This document shows, in pieces, positions 1 through 11,289 of a stretch of 64,000 nucleotides of DNA (positions within the stretch are counted from its first letter, which is position 1; each line of letters begins with the position of its first letter). The notes beneath the pieces were generated by a model that worked only from the letters and a program-made list of their open reading frames with translations, had not been told where the DNA came from and did not search any database. The DNA comes from Ascaphus truei (lineage: Eukaryota; Chordata; Amphibia; Anura; Ascaphidae): positions 140,077,048-140,141,047 of the forward strand of contig CM071570.1 in assembly GCA_036426205.1 (NCBI GenBank), read 5' to 3'. The position numbers and the translations under genes were made by a program.

Positions 1-2
1 CA

Positions 3-895
3 GAGATTGCTGATCTGAAGAGGCAACTTGCAATATTGAGGGACATTGGCAATCTTGAAAGGGAATTAGAGCTCACTGAGCAGGCTCTTGCTTCGACTAG
101 TGGTGCAGATGGTGGCGCTTTTAGTGAGGAGCAGGTAGGTAGCTTAGTTGCTGTTAGTGAGGAGCAGGTAGGTAGCTGGGTGACAATTAGAAGGGGAAGC
201 AGGGGCAATAGGGAGAGGCAGGTCGTTTCTGAGCTGACACATCCCAATAGATTTGCCATCTTGAGTGAAGATATTGGGAATGTTGGGGCAGAAATGGCAA
301 GGCTGGGGGATACTAATTCCTCTAGCAGCCAGGGGAATAGTTCCTCCAGCACAGTGGGGACTCAGGATGCTCAGATGCATAGAAAGATTGTGGTGGTAGG
401 GGACTCCATTATTAGGAAGGTAGATAGGGCAATCTGTTGCCAGGACCGCATGAACCGAACAGTTTGTTGTCTCCTGGGTGCTCGGGTTCGGCACATTGCG
501 GATCGGGTAGACAGATTGTTGGGGGGGGGGCTGGGATTGACCCGGCGGTCTTGGTACATGTTGGCACCAATGATAAAGTTACAGAAAGATGGAGGGTCCT
601 AAAAAATGATTACAGGGATCTAGGCCAAAAGCTTAAGGCAAGGACCTCCAAGGTAGTATTTTCTGAAATACTACCAGTGCCATGCGCTACCGCAGGGAGA
701 CAGTCAGAGATCAGGGAGGTTAATGCATGGCTAAGAAAGTGGTGTAGGAAGGAGGGGTTTGGGTTTTTAGAGCACTGGGACTCCTTTTCTGAGAGGTGCC
801 ATCTATATTCTAGGGATGGATTGCACCTCAATGAAGAGGGATCTTCTGTGCTAGGGGGGAGAATGCTAAAAAGGTTGGAGGAGATTTTAAACTAG
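3..895 (+). pseudogene. LINE ORF1, coiled coil plus SGNH esterase, frameshifted
   Basis: The N-terminal visible part is charged and looks like coiled coil (EIADLKRQL, then LERELELTEQ). The C-terminal part carries the SGNH hydrolase blocks: VVVGDS with the nucleophile Ser at 399-407, VHVGTND at 554-574, and DGLHL with Asp at 815 and His at 824. These correspond to the esterase domain of CR1-type ORF1 proteins. The first part reads in one frame up to a run of ten G at about 521-530; the rest reads in another frame to the stop at 893-895. A one-base slip in the G run therefore breaks the protein. The start codon is not in the window. Confidence 0.82.
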
Positions 896-1120
896 GATGG
901 AGGGGGAAGGGGAATGAAACAGATGATGAACTAAATGGAATAGAGGCGGATACAAGGTGGTATGGAGGTAGAATGGGGGCAAGTGCAAGTTTGACAAGCA
1001 GTGAAATACCCATAGTAAATAGAGATAATACTAGAAAACTTCTAAAGACTAAACCAAGTGGGAGCAGAAAGGAAGGAGCAGATAAGATAATAGTACAGGC
1101 TGAAAAAAAAACTTAAATGC

Positions 1121-3924
1121 ATGCTTGCTAATGCAAGAAGCCTGACAGATAAAATGGGGGAGCTTGAATTAATAGCGACAAGGGAGCAGTATGATATCAT
1201 AGGCATTACTGAAACATGGTGGGATGAAACTCATGACTGGACAGTTAATTTAAAGGGGTATTCTCTTTTTCGGAAGGATCGAACAAATAGAAGGGGAGTT
1301 GGAGTATGTCTATATGTTAAACCAGATCTAAAACCTATATACATTCTAACTTATAAGGATGATGTCTATGAAGGGAATGATGAAAATGTAGAGACCTTGT
1401 GGATAGAAATTAGCAGTGGAGGTAAAAGTATAAAGAAAATGTTTGTGGGAATATGCTATAAACCACCAAATATCTGTGAGATTGAGGAAGCTAAAATACA
1501 TTTGCAAATGGAGAAGGCATCAAAACTGGGTCATGTTTGCATAATGGGGGATTTTAATTATCCAGACATAGACTGGGGCAATGAAATTAGCGTTACAACA
1601 AAAGGAAACAGGTTTTTGGGGGTGCTTAAAGATAATTATATGACCCAAATTATTGAGGAACCAACCAGGAGAGGGGCAGTTCTGGATTTGGTCATATTAA
1701 ACAATGTAGAAGAATAACAAATATTCAAATCCTGGAACATTTGGGTAACAGTGATCATAACATGGTCTCATTTGAAATAAATTATCAATAAACAGATTAC
1801 TTGGGTTCAACAAAGACTTTAAACTTTAGAAAGGCAGACTTTAATAAACTGAGGTCTAATCTAGTAGTAATACAATGGGATGATGTTTTTGCAGGGAAAA
1901 ATGTAGAAGATAAATGGGTAGTCTTTAAAACATTGTTAGAAAAGCACACTTATCAGTGTATACCCTTGGGTAATAAGTATAAAAGAAATAAGTCAAAACC
2001 AATGTGGCTAAATAAACAGGTAGGGGAGGAAATGGACAAGAAGAGGAAGGCGTTTAGATTCTTTAAGTCAGAAGGGACAGAGACATCGTATCAGAATTAT
2101 AAGGAATGTAACAAAAATTGCAAAGGGGCAATTAAATTAGCAAAAATGGATAATGAAAAAAGGATTGCAATAGAAAGTAAGGTCAACCCTAAAAAGTTCT
2201 TTAAGTACCTTAATAACAAAAAAATGAGAAAAGAAAATATAGGACCCTTTCAGTGTGAGATGGGTAGGCAGATTATTGGAGATAAGGAGAAAGCAGAGGT
2301 ATTAAACAAATTCTTTGCCTCTGTGTTTACCAGGGAAGAATCAAGTTCAATAGTAGCCACAGGAGGAAGCCACAACCTCCATATTAATGACCAATTGGTT
2401 AACTGAGGAAGAAGTTCATAAGCGACTTGAAAAAATTAAAGTAAATAAGGCACCTGCCCCCGATGGCATACATCCAAGAGTTCTCAAGGAGTTAAGATCA
2501 GTAATAGCAAAACCATTATATTTAATATTCAAGGACTCCATTTCCACAGGCTCAGTACCACAAGATTGGCGTAAAGCAGATGTGGTGCCTATATTTAAAA
2601 AGGGAGCTACTGTAGATCACACCTGGGGAATTACAGACCTGTAAGCCTGACCTCAATAGTAGGGAAACTACTTGAAGGTTTAATACGGGATAATATTCAG
2701 GAATACCTAATGGAAAACAAAATTATTAGTAATAGTCAGCATGGATTTATGAAGGATAGATCTTGCCAAACAAACCTTATTTGTTTCTTTGAGGAGGTAA
2801 GTAGGAATTTAGACCAGGGTTATGCAGTTGATGTGGTCTACTTAGATTTTGCAAAGGCTTTTGATACAGTTTCACACAAGAGGTTGGTGTACAAAATAAA
2901 GAAAATTGGACTCAGTAATAATATATGCACCTGGATTGAAAACTGGTTAAAGGACAGACAACAGAGGGTTGTCATAAATGGAACTTTTTCAGGTTGGGCT
3001 AAAGTCGTGAGTGGAGTACCTCAAGGATCGGTACTGGGACCCCTGCTTTTTAACTTGTTTATTAATGACCTTGAGGTTGGGATCGAGAGCAAAGTCTCCA
3101 TCTTTGCTGATGATACTAAATTGTGTAAGGTAATAGAATCAGAGCAGGATGTAATTTCTCTTCAGAAGGACTTGGAGAGACTGGAAACGTGGGTAGGTAA
3201 ATGGCAAATGAGGTTTAATACAGATAAATGTAAGGTTATGCATTTGGGATGCAAGAATAAAAAGGCGACTTACAAATTAAATGGAGATATATTGGGGGAA
3301 TCCTTGATGGAGAAGGATTTAGGAGTGCTTGTATATAGCAGGCTTAGCAATAGTGCCCAATGTCATGCAGTAGCTGCAAAGGCAAACAAGATCTTATCTT
3401 GCATCAAACGGGCAATGGATGGAAGGGAAGTAAACATAATTATGCCCCTTTACAAAGCATTAGTAAGACCACACCTTGAATATGGAGTACAATTTTGGGC
3501 ACCAATCCTAAGAAAAGACATTATGGAACTAGAGAGAGTGCAGAGAAGAGCCACCAAATTAATAAAGGGGATGGACATTCTAACTTATGAGGAGAGTCTA
3601 GCTAAATTAGATTTATTTACATTAGAAAAGAGGCGTCTAAGAGGGGATATGATAACTATATACAAATATATTCAAGGAAAATACAAGGAGCTTTCAACAG
3701 AACTATTCATCCCACGGGCAGTACAAAGGACTCGGGGCCATCCCTTAAGGTTGGAGGAAAGGAAATTTCACCAGCAACAAAGGAAAGGGTTCTTTACAGT
3801 AAGGGCAGTTAAAATGTGGAATTCATTACCCATGGAGACTGTGATGGCAGATACAATAGATTTGTTCAAAAAAAGGTTGGACATCTTTTTAGATGGGAAA
3901 GGTATACAGGGATATACCAAATAA
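1121..3924 (+). pseudogene. LINE ORF2, APE endonuclease and reverse transcriptase, frameshifted
   Basis: The N-terminal third (1121-1717) is an exonuclease-endonuclease-phosphatase domain, with NARSLTDKM, GITETWWDE and MGDFNYPDIDW visible; its closing GNSDHN motif is in another frame near 1747. The middle (1801-2406) is the linker to the RT. The RT follows: KAPAPDGIHP near 2450, YLDFAKAFDTVSH near 2850, SGVPQGSVLGPLLF near 3020 and the catalytic FADD at 3103-3114, then a C-terminal domain ending at the stop at 3922-3924. Frame changes near 1715, 2400 and 2635 disable it. Role: nicking the target and copying the RNA by target-primed reverse transcription. Confidence 0.88.
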
Positions 3925-4261
3925 GTATACATGGGAAGGATGTTGATCCAGGGATTAATCCGATTGCCAATTCTTGGAGTCAGGAAGGAATTAATTTTTC
4001 CCATTAATGAGGTTTTTTGTTTGCCTTCCTCTGGATCAATAAGTAAGTATAGATCTAGAATAAAGTATCGGTTGTCTAAATTTAGCATAGGTTGAACTTG
4101 ATGGACGAATGTCTTTTTTCAACCTCATCTACTATGTAACTATGTAACTATGCACCTACCACGAAAAAATATTTCTTAGCGCACAACTTTTACTTAACTG
4201 TTTTCTTATTGTGATACAGAAAAAACATTACAATTCAACCTGTTTATTTTTATATTTTCAA

Positions 4262-4418
4262 CAAAAGACAGGTGACTGGCTGCCTGGGTGACTGGGTGGG
4301 TGAGTGACTGGGTGGGTGAGTGACTGGGTGAGTGAGTGATTGGTTGAGTGACTGGGTGGGTGACTGGGTGGGTGACTGGGTGGATTGAGTGACCGGGTGG
4401 GTGACTTACCTTGACCGG
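4262..4418 (+). repeat. Degenerate minisatellite of GTGACTGGGTGG units
   Basis: About 157 bp built from variants of GTGACTGGGTGG and GTGAGTGA blocks in head-to-tail order. The minus strand reads as prolines, serines and histidines (SHPVTHPVTHP), but the frame has no other support as a gene. Confidence 0.85.
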
Positions 4419-4570
4419 TGGGTGCTTCTTTCTTGACGCCAGACACTCCCCTCCCCTGCCCCCGATATCCCCAGCAGCTGCCAAGGGTGGGAGGGGGGCT
4501 CGGGGTAGGGGGCTGCAGGTGGTGGGCGGCTAGGGGGGCAAGGCGGGCTGGGGCAGGAGGTGTGCGGAAG

Positions 4571-4760
4571 CTGGGTTGGCGCTTCTCCCCCTCCGTATCA
4601 AGTTGGGAGCGGGGGAAGGGGGGGCTGGGTTGCGCACGCAGGGCTTGTGTTGGCGCTTCCCCCTCCGTCCCACGTGGGGAGCAGGGGGTCTGGGTTGCGC
4701 GCGCGAGGCTTGTTTTGGTGCTTCCCCCTCTGTCCCACGTGGGGAGCGGAGGGGGAAGAG
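4571..4760 (+). repeat. GC-rich tandem repeat, about 65-bp period
   Basis: A unit beginning CTGGGTTGCGC and ending CCCACGTGGGGAGC recurs with a 65-bp step (starts at 4625 and 4690), preceded by a shorter diverged copy at 4571. The flanks to about 4960 stay GC-rich and rich in CpG. No gene is supported here. Confidence 0.7.
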
Positions 4761-4959
4761 GGCCCACAGGCAGCAGGCAGGACACCCTGCTTGCATTGCG
4801 CATGCGAGCCGGGACCACGGGAATCGCCGCCATTTTTTTAAACTTTTTTTTAAATTAAATTAACTCGCGCTCGGTCGAGCAGGGGGCCCCCCTGACTCAT
4901 TGGCCCGGGATGCCCGTACCCTTTGTTCCCCCTGCTGGTGGCCCTGGCTACGGTAAACA

Positions 4960-5500
4960 AAGGTATAATTGGGAGACTTCACAGGAAGATGATATAGTGA
5001 ATGCCGCATAGAATACAGCAAACTTCACTGACTCTAGTCCGAGAAATGGTCGGATAACGGCCGCTGCATCTGTAATCACTGATGTCTGGAAGGGGAAAAC
5101 TGTATAAAGGGGGGACAGGGAATATGGTAACTGTACACATAAATAAAAACACTTTATTGCCTGTAACGTGAAATGTATTCCCCATTTCAAAGGTAGCCTG
5201 TTCCCTCATGCAGTTAGAAAAGGCAAAATTTGACAAATTTAATCGGGCACTTTTGTGAAACTGAATAAATGGTCAAATATTTGATGCAAGTGCCAAAATT
5301 AAGCGAAAAATTGTGAAAATAAATACAAAAGTTAATCAAGTGATCAATTACAGCACAATAATATATATGTATACAAAGTAAAACAATGTGATATAACCTC
5401 CACCAATAAGTGTTTAGTGAAAATTGTGATTATAATTGAAAAGCAGATCAGAAAACCCTCTAGGGACCATTCCTTGGTCTCTGCAGTTCTTGTTATTTTT
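4960..5500. other. No recognisable feature
   Basis: Moderately AT-rich unique-looking sequence. I see no gene, RNA or transposon signature. Confidence 0.5.
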
Positions 5501-5571
5501 CCAGGTGAGGGGAGCACAGGGTGTTCACAGCCGGAGTATGTATAAGATAAACACAATAGTCCACAACTTCT

Positions 5572-5618
5572 TCGTCCCTGACGAAGTATATTTATATATG
5601 AAATGCGTTGGAAGGAAG
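5572..5618 (+). ncRNA. Hammerhead-ribozyme-like motif
   Basis: CTGACGA (5578-5584) matches the hammerhead CUGANGA box. It is followed by an AT-rich segment that can pair with itself with one bulged G, then GAAA (5600-5603) and TGCGTT, where a very short stem III and a GUU cleavage triplet could form. The flanks TCC and GGA could begin stem I. A Penelope-like relic lies about 0.5 kb away, and such elements are known to carry hammerheads, but its coding strand is the opposite one. Activity is not shown. Confidence 0.4.
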
Positions 5619-6129
5619 AGGGCGCATACCTATCACCACCTACTAAGGTTTATTTGTATTGCCAACACTGACTCTGTACGGGACATTCTTTGGCTGTCTT
5701 CATCTTTTACCCGCAAAAGACGCGACGTGAGAAACTCCATCTGTGCCATCTGATGACGTCACCAGCACAAGTGCGGTGAGCCGATACCAGGAACCGGCAA
5801 GGGAGCCTTTCTCTTTGTGACAGCGTTCTCACCATTCAGTGAGGGGCCTTGACCAACTCGAGTGGAGGGTGTACAAAGACTGCCACTTGAGAGTACAAGG
5901 AGAGATCCGATCCGGCTGCTGGGCTGATACAACTTGATCCACGGTTGCAGTCTGCTGTAGTGGTAACATGTCCCTATACATGTCATGCTGATATATATTC
6001 TCTTTGATGTACGTGCAATATTTAACTGTTTAACACTATAAACATTTTTTTAATATACTACACTATGAGGTTTTTTGCGCTGTTTCTCTTTTTGTTCTGG
6101 TACTTGTTCATTGCCTTTGTGTATTAGAT

Positions 6130-6985
6130 ATTTGGGGTCAGATTAATGGTGCAAAAAGAAATGTTTTGAAACAGAATTTGTTAAAACTCCTTTCCTAATA
6201 TTCCCTAGGTGTTCTAAAATTCTGATCCTCAGTGGTCGAGAGGTACGTCCTACATATTGGAGGTCACATATTTATTCCAATATGTATACAGCATAAGGGG
6301 ATTTACAAGTGATATATTCCTCTATTTGGAATACTTCTACAGTTTGGTTGGACTTGCATATCAATTTATCGGGATTTTTGTGTAGACAAGCCTTACACAC
6401 GATACAACCGTAGAAGTCCTCGGATTGATTGAGCCAGTTTGAAGCATTAATCGTTTATCTTTTAAATACTGTTGATGCCAATTGACTCTTTAAATTTGGT
6501 GCCCTGCTGAATATCACACTAGGTATATCAGGCAAGTGGTCTTTGAGTATTGGAACATTTCTTAATATATGCCAGTGTTTAAATACAGTATAATGTTCTT
6601 AATATGTGTTGCTTCTCTGTTGTATTCTGTAATGAAAGATGTATTAAACTTATTTGTTTTTCTCGTCTGAGTTTTCTATTACTATTTGTAAGTTCACTTC
6701 TCTGTATTTTGTTTGTTTTGTGAATGGCCTTATCAATTGTCCATTCACTGTCATTTCTTTCTTTAAATTTGTTAATTAAAATGTTAGATTGTTCAACATA
6801 TACCTCTTCTTCTGTACAATTGCACTTAATCCTACGCAATTGCCTGTACGGAATGTTTTTAATCCAATTAGGATCATGGCAACTGGATTCTAAAATGTAA
6901 TTATTGGAATCTACTGTTTTAAAATAAGTTTTACATACCCCAGTGAGTGTATATTGTGTATTGTGTAATTTCAATTAATCATTCT
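6130..6985 (-). pseudogene. Penelope-like element, RT C-terminus and GIY-YIG endonuclease
   Basis: The upper part (about 6980-6600) reads DSNNYILESSCHD and KNIPYRQLRRIKCNCT, the conserved end of the Penelope-type reverse transcriptase. The lower part (about 6430-6180) reads VCKACLH, then YAVYILE, a stop, and LQYVGRTSRPLRIRILEH, the GIY-YIG nuclease core with its cysteine-containing linker. Stops and frame changes lie between the blocks. The RT catalytic centre is missing, so the element is truncated and dead. Penelope elements use the GIY-YIG domain for target cleavage. Confidence 0.82.
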
Positions 6986-6989
6986 ATGG

Positions 6990-7560
6990 AATCTATTGAA
7001 TCTATTTGGTGCTCCCAGTACTTTATATACAATATTGAGCAATAAAAATATATTTTCTTTTTTTATTAAGTCTGCCCCATCCTAGCAATTGATGAGTTCA
7101 GTTTTCGTGTTTGGGTGGTGGGGGTGATCCCTCCACAAATATAAATAAAAACAAGTCGTGTTCAGGACAGAACTAACTTTGGAAAGATATTAGGGAAAAA
7201 GCTTTCTAAACTAAGCTTTCTAGCTGTTGACTGCAGAGAAACCACGGTGTCATAGTGATTAATCAAAACATATATTTTTACTTCTGCAATTGGGATATTG
7301 CTGTAAGGACTTTCATGAAAAGCCATATAACATGAACCAAGCTGCTGTTCTCCTATTAGTGATTTACAGCACCACCTAGCACACACCCCCTGATTTTTCT
7401 AAGTACATTTTAATACTTCATGATATTGAATCTGAGAGCTATAACTATATTTTGTAATCCTCACAGTTTGTACAGCTGGCTTGGCCTTGATGTAATGGGA
7501 TAGCAAAATAAAGAATTCGGAATAGTATTGTTTCAAAGGTGCACTCCCACTTAGTAGCAT
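6990..7560. other. No recognisable feature
   Basis: AT-rich sequence between the Penelope relic and the hAT MITE. The first part may be decayed upstream Penelope sequence, but no motif confirms it. Confidence 0.45.
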
Positions 7561-7569
7561 GTATTAGAG

Positions 7570-7905
7570 CAGGGGAGCGCAAACGTTTACTGCTGTACCC
7601 CCCTGTCTGGCCTGCTCCGGAGCTCGCGCCCCCCTCCTACCTTCCAGCTGCGGCAAATGATGCTCCGGGGTCATGTGACGTCAGGTCACGTGACTCACAG
7701 CGTCATTTGTTGCCTGTAACGTCAAATGACGCGCGTTGCCATGGAGATGCATCACAGCATCTGAATCCCAGTAAGTTTTAATTGTTGCAGAGGCCTCACG
7801 CAATCCTCCGGCATTTAATTTAAATGCCCTGGGGAATAGCGCGGGATATCTGCAACCGCCCGCACCCCCCCAAAAAATCTCCTGCCCTCCAGTTTGGAAC
7901 CCCTG
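7570..7905. mobile_element. hAT-type MITE with perfect 8-bp TSD
   Basis: The element starts CAGGGGAGCGCAAAC and ends with GTTTGGAACCCCTG, whose reverse complement matches the start. It is flanked by TATTAGAG on both sides (7562-7569 and 7906-7913), the 8-bp duplication expected for hAT transposases. At 336 bp with no coding capacity, it is non-autonomous. An internal palindromic block CATTTAATTTAAATG is shared with a relative near 39.8 kb. Confidence 0.9.
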
Positions 7906-7913
7906 TATTAGAG

Positions 7914-9580
7914 TGCATTTCATGCTGGTTTTTATTTTTTTTTAATTTATTTACTTTATTTGATGCCGTGGTCTCTTAGAGCTGAACTGCTGTGCTCTGA
8001 TCTATAAGGACCCCCAGGTTGGCAAGAAAAGATTGTAAATCTCCAGGACAAGATTATTCATCGAGGTAGCCACTGGGGTCAGCCTCTGCCTAGCAGGTAC
8101 AGTACATAAGAGAAACATGGCATAGGCTTTTTATTAGTGGCCATCTATCCATGTGAGCCTGATACCAGAAAACGACATACATTTCTCAACAACTGGGGGG
8201 TCCCCAAGGATGGGAGAAGCATGCAACACCACAGATTAAATTAGGTGGGTTGGGATTGCTGCTTTAATACTAGTTGATTATTAAATTAGGAAATATTTTG
8301 TAGGGCACAGACAATGTGTCTCAACAGCTACTATATTCGAACCTATTACATAATACAGTATCTCTGTGGACAATAAAAAGACAATGGATCAAGAACTTTT
8401 GCATAGAAGTAAAAGATTACATGTGATTGTACTTATTCTGCCAACACTGTAAATGATGTACCTTGGTATTATAGTATTGATTGATTTTCATTTTTCCAAG
8501 TTACTGGGGTGTCTATAATATTAATATTGGTAACATTTATTTATGCTACACATTTGGCCTTTAGCATTCTTGCCTTAACATATACACACTTCTAATTAAT
8601 TTTGTCATTTCCCTGCAGCCTTTTGCCTTTGTTGTGTACAGATAAGTGGTTGTGTTTGTAACACACTTTCAGCATAGCTAGCTGGCTGTTGTTACATTTG
8701 TGCCTTTTGAGGGTTGTGTTGATATCAAGCATAATAAGGAGTAAGTCTGTTTCAATTGTGTGTGCTGCTTCATACCTGCTGGCTTTCCACATGCTACTTT
8801 AAAAGCACCTCTTCTACAGTTATTACTTTAATGCGCCAGTAACATAGTTCAATTTTGGTTTAATATGAAGCATATTTGTTCTGTGCAGATTGTTTTCCAC
8901 AAAAATGTCCCCCTGTCCTAATAAACCTCATTCTTACACCAGGTCCTCGTCAACACAGTGAAGATGCCTGAATTTGGCTAGAACAACCGTTATGCTACTG
9001 TACCTTGGCTGCTTTTCAGAACAATGTTCCAACAACAACTGGTTTTTATCCCGCACCATAGGTATATGCTCATTGACCTTCATTTGTGGATATATAAAGT
9101 TGGGTATTTGTGATCACTTACGGTAACTTAAGGCAATGCAGCATATTTACTAGGGTAGATAGGGTCGAAATTTGCTGACTGATATTACACTGTTGGTGTT
9201 CCTGCTAAAGTCTACATTGGGAGCCAAAATGTTGAAGAATAAAAACTCACCGTTGGAAAATGGAGTGCTTGACCTGTTTTTCTTTGTGTGTGTGTGTGTG
9301 TGTGTGTTTAAACTGCCCCCAACAGCACAGTGTTGAGTGCAGTAACAGACAGTAATTATGGCCAATGCCTGTGATCAGGAGAGAGAAGTAAGGCGTTAGA
9401 ACCTGGCAAGTTTGTGATGTCATGGCAGGCAAGTTGTAAATCAGACCCATTTGGAGAGAGGAGATAGGACGAGTTCAAGAGAGAGGGGTGAAGCAAAGTA
9501 GCGTGATAACAGTATTCCAAGGCCCTCCAGGGGTGTCTGATTAAAAAATAAGCAACTGCTGTATTTAACGCAATACCACT
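7914..9580. other. No gene recognised; short TG microsatellite
   Basis: AT-rich apparently unique sequence. It includes a TG dinucleotide run at about 9286-9307. Short open frames have no recognisable motif. Confidence 0.5.
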
Positions 9581-9587
9581 TTGAAGC

Positions 9588-9634
9588 ACTATGTACACTA
9601 ATGGCGCTATATAAATAAAGACATACAATACATG
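9588..9634 (+). repeat. L2-like LINE 3' tail fragment
   Basis: The phrase GAAGCACTATGTACACTAAT followed by GGCGCTATATAAATAAAG is the same 3' terminus seen in the longer L2-like copies at 59.04-59.22 kb and 63.21-63.41 kb. Only the last 50 or so bases are present, as expected of severe 5' truncation. Confidence 0.65.
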
Positions 9635-9639
9635 TATTG

Positions 9640-10250
9640 TATTTGATATGTTTTCACCATGTGTGACTACCCGAAAGTGAGGACTATGGCATTCGATATC
9701 CTATATATAAAGCACAGTTAGTGATAAGAGAAGTTTTGCTGCGTTGTTTGCCCATAAGCCCTGTTCCTTGCAGGTTAGGGGTTCTCCCCCTCTCTCTCTC
9801 TCTCCGCACCTTGGTGTATGTACACACCATACAAGGAGGAAATGCCGCTGGTCTTCTGGCAGATAAAAGGTTAAAAAGGGAGCCCAATTTTGGCAAATGA
9901 TACGCGTATGAAGAACTTCAGGGAGTGTTTGATCTCACACCTTCTGAACGCAAAGGAAATTTATGGACGACCCCTTGTCAGTGTAATAATGTTTTTTTTT
10001 TTTCAAGATTGCTTGAGTTGTTGTACCTGGGAAAGCAAAATTATTTTTACTGACAATTTTCTTTCCTCAAACCCATCCATGACTGCAAGATGAATTGGCA
10101 TAAGCTCTCCCTTCTGCTGAATGGGACATATAAGATACAGTATGTCCTCCTTTCCGTGGCATCTTGCCATATTCTCCGAGCTGCAATGATACACTAAACC
10201 AAATGAACATGAAGACACAAAAGAGAGAAGTAGTACTGCTACAGTATGAA
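9640..10250. other. No recognisable feature
   Basis: Unique-looking sequence with a short CT run near 9788. No coding or RNA signature found. Confidence 0.45.
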
Positions 10251-10260
10251 AGGCTTAGAG

Positions 10261-10569
10261 CAGGGGTGGGAGCGAAGTGGTGAGAGAACAAGAGAGGTGA
10301 GTGTAAGAAAGAGAGGGGGGTTGACAGGGCACAAACATAGGGAGGCCCAGGTAGAAACCCTAATCCTGGGCCCCAGGAATGCTGTCAGCAGCCCTGCCCA
10401 CTCCACACAGATTGCTGTTGTCCCACTGCTTGTGCTGACTCCAGCACTTGCTCTCAGTTTGTCTATTCAGGTGTCTTCTCTTGATGCGGCCGCCGATCTG
10501 CTGCCAGTAGCCCCCCAGAGTTTTTTGCCCATTTATTGGCCCATCTCAGAAAAAGGTTGGCTACCCCTA
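10261..10569. mobile_element. hAT-like non-autonomous relic
   Basis: The left end is CAGGGGTGGGAGCG and the right end GGTTGGCTACCCCT, resembling hAT terminal inverted repeats. Internal blocks such as CCACACAGATTGCTGT and GCCCATTTATTGGCCCAT recur, diverged, at 34.4-34.5 kb, so both belong to one family. The flanks share GCTTA, only part of an 8-bp duplication. Confidence 0.6.
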
Positions 10570-10641
10570 GCTTACATGAATGAAAATGATCAGTAATAAT
10601 TATTCCTCAATGCTGGGTAGAGTGTATTGATCCAGGATAGT

Positions 10642-10760
10642 CTAGCAATTTAGGGTGCAGTAGTCCACATATAGACGCACAGAACCATTTTTCTTCTGCA
10701 CCACCATGATGGGTGATGCATAGGGGTAGGCAGTACCCCGGAAAAAGCTTTCAGTTGGTG
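10642..10760 (-). pseudogene. Ty3/gypsy reverse transcriptase start, fragment
   Basis: The minus strand reads YPYASPIMVVQKKNGSVRL followed by YVDYCTLN, the opening motif of Ty3/gypsy RT (family pattern SPYASPxxxVxKKxGxxRxxVDYRxLN). After a stop, TILDQYTLPSIEE continues it for a few codons. The catalytic YxDD region is absent, so only a scrap of pol remains. Confidence 0.7.
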
Positions 10761-10959
10761 GTAGTGGTGAGCCTGTGATTTTTTCAGCCAGTTGCTGCAA
10801 CACTTCCACGAGCGCTGCTTCTCCCAACGGGTTGCCGCTTCTACTATCAAACCCACGCCCACTAACTGATTCTGGACTAGCCTCACCTCTACTGGAAGCT
10901 CCCTGGGATGGGGAAGATCCAGCCACTGGGGCAATCTCTTGGGCAGAACCAGAGCTAGG

Positions 10960-11277
10960 TTACTCCGCTTTTACTGTCAGTTTGGAATATATGAGGGAAC
11001 ACATGCTTCCCAGGGCTCCAGGGAGATACAGAGCCCAAGGGCCTTCATTCTCCAGTATGTCACAGCAGCCGGTAGCGAGGACCATGCTCCACACATAATC
11101 AGGATCCGGTCTCCGTCCTAGAATCTTGGCATCGCGTAACCCCGGGAACTGCCCCAGTGCCATACACAGATTATAGGAGGTGTGTGCCGGGACCTGGCAG
11201 ATGGCGATCACGTGTCGGGGGAATACCTGATGTTCCAGGGCCCACTGATGGACCCTCTGCCTGGACGGTAGGGGCAT
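10960..11277 (-). pseudogene. Gag-like ORF fragment, PNMA-like N-terminal type
   Basis: An open frame of 105 codons resembles the N-terminal part of Ty3/gypsy gag proteins related to domesticated PNMA proteins: HVIAICQVP, then LGQFPGLRDAKILGRRPD, WSMVLAT and GPWALYLPG, in the RRM-like order of that family. It lies just upstream, on the same strand, of the RT scrap at 10.64-10.76 kb, so both probably come from one deleted element. The family call rests on motif spacing only. A domesticated gene is unlikely because the capsid region is missing. Confidence 0.5.
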
Positions 11278-11289
11278 AGTTATACCTTT

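Larger units (their letters stand above)
1..4151 (+). mobile_element. CR1-like LINE, 5' end outside window
   Basis: The element holds, in order, an ORF1 with an esterase domain, an ORF2 with AP-endonuclease and reverse transcriptase, a short 3' UTR, and a terminus of repeated 8-bp units (TATGTAAC, about 4132-4151). An SGNH-esterase ORF1 plus APE and RT is the known layout of CR1-clade non-LTR retrotransposons. The ORF1 frame is open from base 3, so the 5' end lies left of the window. Several frameshifts make it non-autonomous. The clade call rests on domain order and RT motifs; a close relative such as an L2-like subfamily is possible. Confidence 0.88.

Noticed and set aside
4206..4863. Several overlapping open frames in the GC-rich block
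   Set aside because: Each follows the tandem repeat in a different frame, and none shows a conserved motif.
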